A DNA stretch of 64,000 nt from Alicyclobacillus sp. ALC3 (GCF_028751195.1 NZ_CP066784.1:558001-622000); one strand, 5' to 3'; shown: positions 34,361-43,358, numbered from the stretch's first letter. Translations and numbers: made by a program. Notes: generated from the sequence alone by a model not told the origin.

Positions 34361-34468
34361 CAACAACATCCTCCTCCTAAGATGGGTCCCATCATTGCCA
34401 AACAAATGTGTCCTGCTCTTATGTCACCGTTTACACTCGGGAATTGTCACACAATTGCCGGCGGATTC

Positions 34469-34501
34469 ATTATCATATTAGTTATCTATATTGTCAACAA
34501 T
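34469..34501 (-). promoter_or_regulatory. Promoter and FCD-GntR operator of the amidohydrolase gene
   Basis: Minus strand TTGACA (34497-34492), 17-base spacer, GATAAT (34474-34469). The -35 is embedded in the palindrome ATTGT-CA-ACAAT, and the 16 bases 34486-34501 are identical to 31115-31130. The rest of 34361-34710 is AT-rich with no gene. Confidence 0.8.
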
Positions 34502-34710
34502 AAAAATAACAATTTAATTAACTTAAACAGACAACTGTACACAGAACGATTGCGTTTTCAGAGGCTCCGTTATGATCACCTATTAATAGACAACCTCCCT
34601 AGGTTCTATAAGCCCTCTTCGAGGCACCTATTGTGTAGTTGGAACCACCAATCATATACCGGCACCGGGGCTGTAACTCGTCCAATTGATTTAGTTGGAA
34701 CTGAACTCCA

Positions 34711-34845
34711 TTCTTCTTACCTGTATGGGATTGTCAGAATGGGCAAGGCAGTTGCGGAGTTACTTAATGGTACAGGAGGAAGCTATCTCGCAGGGGTTGT
34801 TTTGCCTTTGAACAATGCTGCCGCCGCATCTCTGCTTTTCCAAAG
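34711..34845 (-). repeat. plsY-like 3' end and downstream sequence, diverged direct repeat (copy 2)
   Basis: It contains the last 20 or so codons of the plsY-like gene and about 70 bases beyond its stop. It corresponds to 28105-28240 in the same orientation, so the two copies bracket the 6.6 kb catabolic block between them. Confidence 0.72.
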
Positions 34846-35394
34846 GAGGATGAGGAAGTTCCCAAGCCAAATCCAAAAGAATGCCGTGGGAGATTTCGCA
34901 ATCAGTAGGTAGAGGGATAACAGCAGAAACCCGAAGGTGGTTTGCATCCCATCCTCCGTACTCGTCGCGGCCTTTCCCTTGTGGACCCTGACCACGAGGA
35001 ACATCAGGGCCAAGATGATTGCGAAGCAGATAGAAGCCCGAAACATTGTGAGAGCACTCCACACGCCAAACGTGACAGCCAGGCTCTTTCCTCCCTTGAA
35101 GCGCAAAAACGGTGAAAATGCGTGGCCGATGACGGGTGCGAGGGCAATCGCGACAAGCTGATATCCCGAAGCGAGTCCAGCATGCAAAATGAGGAAGATT
35201 GGTAGATACCCCTTGACGAAGTCGAGCGCAACGCCGAGGAGACCCAACTTGAAACCGGCGCCTCTCCAGAGATTAAAGGCACCCGGATTCCCGTCTCCAA
35301 CCCCACGCAGATTGACTTTCGCCAGCAAACCCAACCAGTACGAAAACATGAGTGATCCCGAAAGCAGACAGATGCAGGTCAGCACCACGGTCAT
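34783..35394 (-). CDS. PlsY-like glycerol-3-phosphate (or related) acyltransferase
   Basis: 203 aa, five to six membrane segments. PlsY landmarks: GSLMFSYWLG, VGDGNPGAFNLWRGAG (normally VGSGNxGATN) and GHAFSPFLRFKGGKSLAVTFG. The first motif deviates from housekeeping PlsY, and the gene overlaps the glycosyltransferase gene by an ATGA, so it is more likely a specialised acyltransferase than the phospholipid enzyme. A glycosyltransferase-acyltransferase pair could build a glycosylated, acylated lipid such as a carotenoid glycoside ester (inference). Confidence 0.8.
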   Translation of the reverse strand: MTVVLTCICLLSGSLMFSYWLGLLAKVNLRGVGDGNPGAFNLWRGAGFKLGLLGVALDFVKGYLPIFLILHAGLASGYQLVAIALAPVIGHAFSPFLRFKGGKSLAVTFGVWSALTMFRASICFAIILALMFLVVRVHKGKAATSTEDGMQTTFGFLLLSLYLLIAKSPTAFFWIWLGNFLILLWKSRDAAAALFKGKTTPAR

Positions 35395-36488
35395 AATCTG
35401 CCACCCCCGACGTGTATGTACCTGCCTTTCCAGACGACCCGCTTGCGAAACACGGCCTGGTAGGTGGAGTATCCGACAACGACGAGAAAAAACATTGTCG
35501 ATAGCAAGTGGCAGACGGGATGCAAGAGACCGAAACGCCCCGCGCTCCGGTTAAAGTACAGAAATTGAATCGCATATAGCACATAGCCGACGAGCAAAAG
35601 CGGATAGTGAGCGATGTGTATAAACAGCAACGACAGTTGCGAGACAAGCAGACCGATAATCCACAAGATAACGAACAGCAGGGTGAACCCATGGAGGGAA
35701 GCCGTGCTTAAGATGGCACCCTTCGAGAATCCCTCGACCTCACTTCTCATTCCGCCGGAATACATGCGAAAGGAAACCAATCCACGACCGATATAATTCG
35801 TGACTGGAATGCCTGCGTTTTGAAACCGCGCGCCTAAATTCAAGTCATCAAGCATTTCCGACCGAATACTCTCGTGCCCGCCGATTGTCTCATAGTCCTT
35901 CCTCGAGACCACGATGCAGGCACCGTACACACCTTTCTTCGTACTTCGTCTTTCAAAGGGCGAGCCAAAAGCAAAGATGCCAAGCACATTGAATACCATA
36001 GCGAACTTCTCGTAGAACTTTTCTGCCAAATGGTATGGAACGACAGATACGACTCCCCCTTCCCGGCTTTGTCCTAACAGCAAGGACTCAACGGCCCGAG
36101 GAGCCAAGCGGACATCCGCGTCCAAAAAGACCAAAATATCTCCGTCAGCATGGAGATATCCGTTCCACAAGGCCCAGTTCTTCCCTGTCCATCCCGTTGG
36201 GAGCTCTGGTGCACGATACACTTCAACGCCGTACCTTTCGCCAATCGTAGACGTGCCATCGCTAGAGTGGTCATCCACCAAAACCGCTTGGTCAGGACGC
36301 GTTGTCTGAGTTGCCAGCGATTCAAATAGCCGAGGGAGGTTTTGTTCCTCGTTCCTCGCAGGAATGATGACGGATATTCTACCACGCGGCACAGGTCTTT
36401 CGTCGGGAATCGGCAACGACTTTCCCCTGAATAGAACCAGGCCACAAATGAGGCCCACCAAAGGCACCAGCAGTAGCGTTACGAACAT
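35391..36488 (-). CDS. Family 2 glycosyltransferase, CrtQ-like membrane type
   Basis: About 365 aa. An N-terminal membrane anchor is followed by a GT2 domain (ISVIIPARNEEQNLPRLFES, VDDHSSDGTS, GKNWALWNGY, FLDADVRLAP, EMLDDLNLG) and three C-terminal membrane segments. The pattern resembles 4,4'-diaponeurosporenoate glycosyltransferase and relatives. The ATG at 36488 is chosen (AGGAAG eight bases upstream); a GTG at 36497 abuts that site. It overlaps the plsY-like gene by four bases. Confidence 0.83.
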   Translation of the reverse strand: MFVTLLLVPLVGLICGLVLFRGKSLPIPDERPVPRGRISVIIPARNEEQNLPRLFESLATQTTRPDQAVLVDDHSSDGTSTIGERYGVEVYRAPELPTGWTGKNWALWNGYLHADGDILVFLDADVRLAPRAVESLLLGQSREGGVVSVVPYHLAEKFYEKFAMVFNVLGIFAFGSPFERRSTKKGVYGACIVVSRKDYETIGGHESIRSEMLDDLNLGARFQNAGIPVTNYIGRGLVSFRMYSGGMRSEVEGFSKGAILSTASLHGFTLLFVILWIIGLLVSQLSLLFIHIAHYPLLLVGYVLYAIQFLYFNRSAGRFGLLHPVCHLLSTMFFLVVVGYSTYQAVFRKRVVWKGRYIHVGGGRL

Positions 36489-36576
36489 ATCGACCACTTC
36501 CTACTGAGAGGACATCCGGAACCACTACCGCGTTTCAAACCCGGCCTGTTCTCTATACGTTTGTATGCACCACTGC

Positions 36577-36610
36577 AGAAAAAGCCACGGACAATGTGGC
36601 CCGTGGTTTC
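36577..36610 (-). terminator. Terminator after mannosyltransferase gene
   Basis: Minus strand CCACGG / CCGTGG stem with a ten-base loop, followed by CTTTTTC. It lies about 130 bases downstream of the PIG-V-like stop and upstream of the CrtQ-like gene. The rest of the 36489-36741 gap shows no gene. Confidence 0.65.
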
Positions 36611-36741
36611 AAAATTGTGGGGTGTATCCGTGGTGCGGTACTAAAACCATTATCGTTTCTTCGCCGCAGGACAAGAAGGCTCAATCGGGTCATTACCGCA
36701 TGCAATGTGGACTAGTCAGTTTGTGCCATGGGATCCTTTGA

Positions 36742-37884
36742 TCAGGTTAAGACACCTTTGATGCCCATCACCCACAGCACGATATACAGCGTCTGAAACA
36801 CCGCTGACATGGAATACACCGGATATTTTAACTTGAATTTCTCTGTGAAGAGCGCCATCCCAATGTAGATGGGCACGCATTCTGCGACAAATCTTGGAAC
36901 GCCCTGGTATGTCGTGTAACAGTTCGCCAGAATCGAGGTCAGTAAGAGGTATACACCCAGATATCTCAGTTGTTTATCTTTTAATATATATATGGAAACG
37001 ATAACGGCAAACAGGGATGACAGGATGCTAAGAAACGGTATGGACCATCCTCCGTCTGATGTCAGGACAGGGTGACGAAACCAGTCGTAGGTTGAATGAA
37101 ACGGGTACGTCAGAAACCTTCCCCATGTCGCCTGTATCTTGATAAAGGCCAAAGCATACCCAGTTGACAGGTAGCTGATGACGGTCATGGTTGCATATCC
37201 TACGGCAAACAGCGGAAGCAGGCAAGACCGTACGATTTTCCTTGCTGTTGACCACCCGGAGTCCATCCACAAGCGGTACAAAAAGGGGACAGCGAGCAAC
37301 ACGCCAACAGGCCGTTCCAAACTCGCGATTCCACCAACAACTGCAGCCCAAGCCCATTTTTCCTTGTCAATCAGAATGAGGCAGACCACGCTCAGAAGCA
37401 TGAACAAACTCGCAGCACGATACGCCATGAAAAATGGCAAGAGTGGAACCAACCCGACGATGATGACTGACGTCATGGCGACCCGCTCCGACAACGTATC
37501 CTTCATCCACTTGTACAGCAACACCATAAATGCGAAGAAGGAGATATTGCTGATGGCCATGCCAATGGCAACCATGTGCACGGCTGGAACGAATACATGG
37601 ATGAACTTTGTCAGCCATGGATAAAGCGGGAAGAAGGGCCAATTGGCTTGTTGAGCGAGTGTAAAGTGCCCGTGGTCATATCCGGATGACGCAATGGAGT
37701 AATACCACAATGAGTCGGAGACAAATAGCGTGCGGTGCAAATCATGATATAGACCGGCAGAGTCATGAGTCAGATATCCGATGAGCCAGGCGATTAGAGC
37801 ATAGGAAATGCGCGGAACCATGAATATAAGGAACAGCTTATGCAAAGCATGTTTGTGCACATAGGTTAACATCGAATGAAACAA
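36742..37884 (-). CDS. PIG-V-like mannosyltransferase (GT-C, polytopic membrane protein)
   Basis: About 380 aa from a TTG at 37884 (AGAGG seven bases upstream), with about nine membrane segments. The lumenal loop signature FVSDSLWYYSIASSGYDHGH and NWPFFPLYPWL match bacterial PIG-V/GT-C mannosyltransferases, which use polyprenyl-phosphate sugars on the outer face. The frame stays open up to a GTG at 38064, adding 60 hydrophilic, Ser/Pro-rich residues without a ribosome site, which I leave out. It lies upstream of the CrtQ-like gene but is separated from it by a terminator. Confidence 0.78.
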   Translation of the reverse strand: MFHSMLTYVHKHALHKLFLIFMVPRISYALIAWLIGYLTHDSAGLYHDLHRTLFVSDSLWYYSIASSGYDHGHFTLAQQANWPFFPLYPWLTKFIHVFVPAVHMVAIGMAISNISFFAFMVLLYKWMKDTLSERVAMTSVIIVGLVPLLPFFMAYRAASLFMLLSVVCLILIDKEKWAWAAVVGGIASLERPVGVLLAVPFLYRLWMDSGWSTARKIVRSCLLPLFAVGYATMTVISYLSTGYALAFIKIQATWGRFLTYPFHSTYDWFRHPVLTSDGGWSIPFLSILSSLFAVIVSIYILKDKQLRYLGVYLLLTSILANCYTTYQGVPRFVAECVPIYIGMALFTEKFKLKYPVYSMSAVFQTLYIVLWVMGIKGVLT

Positions 37885-38212
37885 CTGTTCACCTCTTCTT
37901 GAGGAGGCACTCTGTAGCTCTATGGACAAGATGGCACTTTTGGCGCCAATTCGCAAGGTCTCCCTTGGGGATGGGGATGGGGTTTGAACAGGTTGCGGAC
38001 TTTCCTCGGCGAGGCTGAAAGTCCGCGTTGAAACAGTGACGTCGGCGGAGCGGGGCGCTGTCACAGACGACAGCGAGACCTCATCGGCACCTGCTGAGTC
38101 AAGTCCTTTTCTGGTTCATCCTCGCCGGCAATGGGCGTTTCATTTAAGATTGCTCGCTCAACACGCCGCTCCTCTCACACCGCGCGAAAGCGTATTCATA
38201 GCTCCGAAGATT

Positions 38213-38743
38213 TTAGCGTTCTCCTTGCTTCAACAGTGCCATGAAAAATTGCAGATGAAACTCGATGTACTGCTCCAGTGACAGCCATTTTCTGAGACGG
38301 TTGGAGTTCTTCAACGCCCACATGTGACCGAGACTCACCACATCAAACGCGAGTACGTCAGCGTCGACGCCCGAGTAGAACCTTCCCTGCTCTTGACCGC
38401 CACGAATGATCTGAGCAATCGCGTTCGAGGTTTCACGTTCCATGTTGAGGACTTGACGCAAGGTGTCCTTGTCGAGTGTCCCATAGTCCTCGTACATAAT
38501 AATGAAGAGCTCCCAAACTTGGTCAATGGACCGATAGAGTTCACGAACCGTGTACTTGAACTGCTCAAGTGGGTCTGGAATCGCACTGCCTAGCTTGAAC
38601 ACTTCCTGGTAAACGCCGTTCAGGTCATCGAAGAAGCTGAGCAAAATGTCTTCCTTGTCCTTGAACACTAAAATTCTCGCGCATAGCTTGTTTGCGTAGC
38701 TAAAATGAAGAACGCTGTGCGGGCCGGCCTTCGCCATCATCAA
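38213..38743 (-). pseudogene. TetR-family regulator lacking its DNA-binding domain
   Basis: The frame gives FKDKEDILLSFFDDLNGVYQ, the end of a TetR HTH region, followed by a complete helical ligand domain (LYRSIDQVWELFIIMYEDYG, YIEFHLQFFMALLKQ). The 30 or so residues before it (MMMAKAGPHSVLHFSYANKL) bear no resemblance to a TetR helix-turn-helix, and the next gene ends 37 bases upstream. The DNA-binding half was probably lost by deletion. It could be a relic, or a much shorter ligand-binding protein if expressed. Confidence 0.65.
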
Positions 38744-38779
38744 AACGGTACCGAAAATGAGTCCAATGGTATAGGTAAA

Positions 38780-39568
38780 CTAATCGGCCCATTCTCCGTC
38801 ATGTGGAAGTCGATCGTAGTCATCCGGGTCATGCGAAAATACTACTTCCACCTGCGCAAGAGACAACTGTCGAATCCGATGATACGTTTCTGTCGCACTC
38901 TCTATACTCCAATCAAACGGCATGCAACTGAACGTGCGGTACGCGTCTTGAAGATGGGCTGCATCTGCCCCAAGTAACAATGGACCCCGGTTCTTCAATT
39001 GCAAAAGCATGGACTGGTGCCCTGGGCTATGACCAGGTGTTGCAATCAGTCGCACGGTTCCATCATGAAACAGGTCAACATCGCCATTTAGCTGGACAAA
39101 TCGATAGTTACGTGTCTCCCTGTAATCATTATAGAAATAAACACCTTTCGAGAATTCATCCGGCCACCAGGCGTACTGCAACTCCTTTTTCTGTATCACG
39201 AAGGTAGCATTCGGAAAATGGCACATGCCTCCAGCATGATCAAAGTGCATGTGTGACAGTACGACCACCCTCACGTCTGCCAATTGATACCCAAGCTTGT
39301 CCAGTTGTCTGTCAATAGCCTGATCACGTTCCATTGAGCAACCCAGCGCGTCACGCAGTCCTCGTCCCCAGTAAACATCAGCTTCTTCAGGGTCCGCACC
39401 GTGGTAGTTTAAGCCCGTATCAAATAGGATGAGTCCGTGACGAGGATGCTCGATAATGTAGGCGGCAGTTGGGATGGTGATGTCCCCGCTTGCCCCTGTC
39501 ATGACTACACTTCTGTCGAAGGTCATTGAACCACAGTTTACGACTGTTACTCGAAGCGTGTTCCCCAC
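38780..39568 (-). CDS. Metallo-beta-lactamase-fold hydrolase, N-acyl-homoserine lactonase-like
   Basis: 262 aa. Dinuclear zinc motif HMHFDHAGG (His106, His108, Asp110, His111), further ligands in TPGHSPGHQS, LLGADAAH and VVFSHDPDD. The length, IPTAAYIIEHP and FDTGLNYHG segments place it near AiiA/AttM-type lactonases. GTG start at 39568 after GGGAGG. Substrate could be a quorum signal or any small lactone. It lies just upstream of the TetR relic, which may once have regulated it. Confidence 0.8.
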   Translation of the reverse strand: MGNTLRVTVVNCGSMTFDRSVVMTGASGDITIPTAAYIIEHPRHGLILFDTGLNYHGADPEEADVYWGRGLRDALGCSMERDQAIDRQLDKLGYQLADVRVVVLSHMHFDHAGGMCHFPNATFVIQKKELQYAWWPDEFSKGVYFYNDYRETRNYRFVQLNGDVDLFHDGTVRLIATPGHSPGHQSMLLQLKNRGPLLLGADAAHLQDAYRTFSCMPFDWSIESATETYHRIRQLSLAQVEVVFSHDPDDYDRLPHDGEWAD

Positions 39569-39697
39569 AGTGAATCGCCTCCCTTACCTTGGTCAACATG
39601 ATGTTGGAATGCGCGTTAACTCCCTAGTGTATTTGCGGGTCAAGCTTATGCGACATCTTATGTAGCATAGAATTTTGGTTGATGCCCGACGCATTGT

Positions 39698-41005
39698 TTA
39701 TTCAACCCAGATGATTGCTCCTGCACCTTGAGTCAAACCTCCGCAAATGCCACATGCGGCATAACCACCGCCGTGATTCAACAAGTTATATGCGGCCGTC
39801 ATCATGATGCGAGCTCCGCTAGAGGTGTTCGGATGGCCAACAGCAATGGCACCTCCATTCACATTCAGTCTGGATTTCAAATCCTCATAGACCGCTTCGT
39901 CATTATCAAGGATTGGATTCGACGATGCCTCACTGACCATTTCCCTGTAATCGCTCTCCAGAAATCTGGGATTGGATAACAATTTAGTTGAAACCAATGG
40001 TACACAGGCAAATGCTTCATTGATCTCAATGAATTTCATATCGCTGATCGTCAACTTAGAATCGTCCAAACACCTCTTTATGGCGAATGCCGGAGATACA
40101 GGCATGATTCTCGGCTGAAGAGCCATGGTTGAAATAGACACTAAGGTATAGAGAACATCGAGCCCCAATTTCTCCGCATGTTCTCTTGTGGTCATAATTT
40201 GTGTGGCAGCCCCATCATTCAAGCCTGGCGAATTTCCTGCAGTGCAGGTTTGATTTCCAAAAATGGGTTGCAATTTGGCTAATTGTTCTGCGCTGATATC
40301 GGCTCGATATTGCTCATCTATATCTAAGGTCTCTCGTGAGATGGTGTTCCCCCTCTTGTCCGTCCGCACTATGTCAAGCGGCATCATCTCGCGTTGAAAG
40401 AAACCTGTCTGCCAAGCTTGACCATATTTCTTGTGACTCGCCAAAGCTAACTCATCCTGTTCTTCTCTGGAGACACCATACTCGATGGCAACATCACCGG
40501 AGTCAACTGCTACTGGTGCATAGTCCGCGTAGCCGAGTGGAATGATTGGGTCTTCCACAATAAAGGAAGAGTGCTTTTTCCCTTCCCACCGAAGACCGCG
40601 CAAGAAAAATGGAACTGTGCTGAAGCTAGTAGAACCACCTGTCAAAACTACCTGGGCCTCTCCGAGTCTGATACTTCGGGCACCGTACTTGACAGAACTC
40701 ATGGCTGACGTGCAAGCCTGGTCAATGGTTACTGAGGGAGTTTCAGGAGCGATTCCTGCCTTCAACATGGTTTGACGGGCGACAACTGGTGTAAACGGAT
40801 CTTTCGTGCTGCTGGTGTCGCCGTTCCCCCACCACACTTCATCAATGACACTTGGGTCGAGTTTAATTCTTTCCATAGCATTGTTCATGGCTATGGCACC
40901 GAGGTCATAAATATCCATGTCTTTCAATGACCCACCGAAACGGCCAAATGGAGTCCTGACTGCACTGACACAAACAATGTCATCCTTGCTCTTACGAAAT
41001 TGCAA
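39698..41005 (-). CDS. Thiolase (acetyl-CoA acetyltransferase family)
   Basis: 435 aa. Nucleophile Cys98 in DQACTSAMSS, His391 in AVGHPNTSSGAR and the second Cys421 in ICGGLTQGAG form the complete thiolase set. The wording GHPNTSSGAR is variant compared with the usual GHPIGASG. TTG start at 41005, nine bases after GGGAG. It is followed upstream by a class III CoA-transferase on the same strand, and it probably cleaves a 3-oxoacyl-CoA formed by the SDR at 43359-44105. Confidence 0.85.
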   Translation of the reverse strand: MQFRKSKDDIVCVSAVRTPFGRFGGSLKDMDIYDLGAIAMNNAMERIKLDPSVIDEVWWGNGDTSSTKDPFTPVVARQTMLKAGIAPETPSVTIDQACTSAMSSVKYGARSIRLGEAQVVLTGGSTSFSTVPFFLRGLRWEGKKHSSFIVEDPIIPLGYADYAPVAVDSGDVAIEYGVSREEQDELALASHKKYGQAWQTGFFQREMMPLDIVRTDKRGNTISRETLDIDEQYRADISAEQLAKLQPIFGNQTCTAGNSPGLNDGAATQIMTTREHAEKLGLDVLYTLVSISTMALQPRIMPVSPAFAIKRCLDDSKLTISDMKFIEINEAFACVPLVSTKLLSNPRFLESDYREMVSEASSNPILDNDEAVYEDLKSRLNVNGGAIAVGHPNTSSGARIMMTAAYNLLNHGGGYAACGICGGLTQGAGAIIWVE

Positions 41006-41078
41006 CAGTTACAACTCCCTTCAGCAGCCCATCTTGATGATGTTCTGTTTGGCACATAGAAACCGTCATTTCAAACGA

Positions 41079-42293
41079 TTAGACCGGAGCACTGCGAGCT
41101 TCGACGCGAATTATATTGTTCATCTCCAAATCTTTGATCTCCATTTCCGAAAATCCTAAATCAGCTAATATCTCTTCTGAATGCTCCCCTAGGGACGGAG
41201 GTAAGGTGGGTTCTTTGATATTACTTCCCGCGATCTTTATCGCCGTGCCTGGAACAGCAACAGCTAAGCCGTCATGCATCAATAGCGTTTGAACCATACC
41301 TCTGTGCTCAATTTGAGGATTGCTTAATACCTCCCCAAGATTATTGACCGGACTACTTGCAATGCCACTTTGCTGCAGAAGTACAAAGGCCTGTTCCTTT
41401 GTGTGTTGGAGGGTCCATTTGGAAATTTCCGAGTCCAGTACTTCCCTGTTCTCTCTTCTGCCTTGTTCGGTATAGAATTGAGAATGACTCTGAGCCCAAT
41501 CACTTTTCCCGATTAACTCAGCAAATGCAGCCCATTTATTGTCAGGGGCATTGAGATATGCACCTAAAAATACATAACCGTCCTGAGTCGGAAATGCCTT
41601 CGAGACCTGAAAGCGGTCGCTCAACCCCCATCTCTGCTTGATGACTCCGTCTAGCTGTGCTTCAGCAACACTGAAACCTAGCAACGATACCAGCCCGTCA
41701 AGCATACTAATATCAACAAAGCGACCCTTTCCTGTTCGCTCCCTATGAAATAAAGCCAACATGGCACCGAGGGCACCTTGCAATCCAGCTAAGTGATCGG
41801 CGACAAAAAAACCGACGTAGGTAGGCGGTCCATCAGGGTGCCCGGATAGTTCCGCCAGTCCACTCATGGACTGAATAACGCCGTCATACGCTCCGTAGTC
41901 TTTATAAGGTCCAGTTGCCCCAAATCCAGTTATGTGCACCATGCTGATTCTTGGGTTGATCGCTGAGATTGTGTCATAGTCAAATCCTAATTTCTGAGGC
42001 ACGCTTGAACCATAATTCGTCACTACAACGTCCGCCGTTTCTACCAATCGGTAAAAAATCTCCCGCCCCTTGACAGTCTTCATATCCAAAGACAGCCCTC
42101 TTTTGTTCCGGTTCTCAGAAACAAAATACAAACTAATATCGTCGTGTAGTGGCGCCGATGTGCGCCCAATTTCCCCTTCTATTCGTTCAATTTTTATGAC
42201 GTCTGCGCCGTAGTCGGCGAGTATCTGACTACAATAAGGCCCAGCGATATAATGTGTTAAGTCCAACACTCGTATTCCCGACAAAATCGACAT
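41079..42293 (-). CDS. CaiB/BaiF family (class III) CoA-transferase
   Basis: 404 aa. N-terminal GIRVLDLTHYIAGPYCSQIL and YGADVIKIE, nucleotide region SENRNKRGLSLDMKTVKGRE, and the catalytic Asp expected in DISMLDGLVSLL. Moves CoA from a donor such as succinyl-CoA to a carboxylic acid, or acts as an acyl-CoA racemase. Between the thiolase (74 bases) and the AraC regulator; a second, divergent homologue is at 54232-55431. Confidence 0.86.
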   Translation of the reverse strand: MSILSGIRVLDLTHYIAGPYCSQILADYGADVIKIERIEGEIGRTSAPLHDDISLYFVSENRNKRGLSLDMKTVKGREIFYRLVETADVVVTNYGSSVPQKLGFDYDTISAINPRISMVHITGFGATGPYKDYGAYDGVIQSMSGLAELSGHPDGPPTYVGFFVADHLAGLQGALGAMLALFHRERTGKGRFVDISMLDGLVSLLGFSVAEAQLDGVIKQRWGLSDRFQVSKAFPTQDGYVFLGAYLNAPDNKWAAFAELIGKSDWAQSHSQFYTEQGRRENREVLDSEISKWTLQHTKEQAFVLLQQSGIASSPVNNLGEVLSNPQIEHRGMVQTLLMHDGLAVAVPGTAIKIAGSNIKEPTLPPSLGEHSEEILADLGFSEMEIKDLEMNNIIRVEARSAPV

Positions 42294-42351
42294 TCATCTC
42301 ACCTCATTCATGTAGGATTCTGGTTGATCAGTCGCTTCCGTGTGACAATAT

Positions 42352-43212
42352 CTATACATCGCTCCTTGCCTTCTGAGCTGGAATCGTCGCAATCGCCCTG
42401 ACATTGGAACTCACAAGAGCGTTACCACTGAGTTCATTCTTCCTGAAGTTACCAGGTGAGGTACCAACAATTTTCTTAAACGAATTGATAAAATGCGAAA
42501 TATTGTTATAGCCCACGGCCTGACTAATCTTTGATATGCCCCAATTCGTGTTGACCAGTAACTCTGCAGCTTTGTCAATACGTACTTTATTTAGGTAGAG
42601 ATTAATGGTCATACCTGTAGTCTGTTTGAATGTTCTACAAATCCAATTTTTACTTCGACCCGCTATCTCGGATAATTGATCCAATGTGACGTCGTCTTTA
42701 TAACTGTCCTGTATGTTCTGCCGAATCGTATCCACTATCTCAGACGTCCGCTTATTAGTGGCGAGCTCAATTTTTTGATAGCGAATCATGTGGTAAAGCG
42801 CGGCAATGAACGTGTGTGTAGCGACTTCCAAATACCAGGGAAGCGTCTCAATTGCTTCAGTGAACACAAGATCCAGCATTTGCTCAATATCGTCCGAGCC
42901 TTGGCATACGAGCGGGATTTGATTCAGATTTTCCTGAAGCTCAGTATCAAAGACCACATACTTCACTTCGAGCATTCGTAGAGAATCCCCGTCTACATCT
43001 CTCGTGGTAGAAATGCCGTGAATATCATCAGGTTTAGTGAAGATGTATTCTCCCTTGGTTAGGGTCATATGGTCTTTACCTATGATGAAATCTCCTTCTC
43101 CACTAATGACATAGTAAATCTGATAATAATCATGGGAATGAGGTTCAAGACTGCTCCCGGATGGGTACTCACTTTTGGCAAGCCACAGTAGGTTTACAAT
43201 TTTGCCGTCCAA
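42352..43212 (-). CDS. AraC-family regulator with N-terminal cupin domain
   Basis: 286 aa. The cupin half starts with the SLEPHSHDYYQIYYVISGEG histidine motif. Two helix-turn-helix units at the C-terminus follow (LDQLSEIAGRSKNWICRTFK; ISKISQAVGYNNISHFINSF, then FKKIVGTSPGNFRKNE). TTG start at 43212 after AAAGGTGA. Probably activates the flanking CoA-transferase/thiolase or SDR/ABC genes on sensing the imported acid. Confidence 0.87.
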   Translation of the reverse strand: MDGKIVNLLWLAKSEYPSGSSLEPHSHDYYQIYYVISGEGDFIIGKDHMTLTKGEYIFTKPDDIHGISTTRDVDGDSLRMLEVKYVVFDTELQENLNQIPLVCQGSDDIEQMLDLVFTEAIETLPWYLEVATHTFIAALYHMIRYQKIELATNKRTSEIVDTIRQNIQDSYKDDVTLDQLSEIAGRSKNWICRTFKQTTGMTINLYLNKVRIDKAAELLVNTNWGISKISQAVGYNNISHFINSFKKIVGTSPGNFRKNELSGNALVSSNVRAIATIPAQKARSDV

Positions 43213-43358
43213 TTATGCATTCACCTTTGGATTGAGTATTTTTTGTTCTGCCTGTTGATAAACCTTCGATACGTAAATTTCTACACGTCTGTCAAAGGCG
43301 GTTCATTGAAACCCAAGGACAAACCGCAATCGGCAGTGCTTGCCCCGACTCTAGTGCG

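Noticed and set aside
34382..34912. Rightward open frame of about 176 codons across the amidohydrolase promoter and plsY end
   Set aside because: It lies antisense to the plsY-like 3' end and covers the promoter/operator; its coding-like look comes from the plsY sequence on the other strand.
37885..38064. Sixty-codon N-terminal extension of the PIG-V-like protein
   Set aside because: No ribosome site at the GTG, Ser/Pro-rich and unlike the family, whereas a TTG at 37884 has a well placed AGAGG. The extension could still be real.
38056..38075. Hairpin CGCTGTC / GACAGCG upstream of the mannosyltransferase gene
   Set aside because: Short stem without T-run or a partner element; no basis for calling a terminator or operator.
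40000..42300. Long frames on the plus strand opposite thiolase, CoA-transferase and other genes
   Set aside because: They mirror well-supported minus-strand genes with clear catalytic motifs and lack ribosome sites and family similarity.
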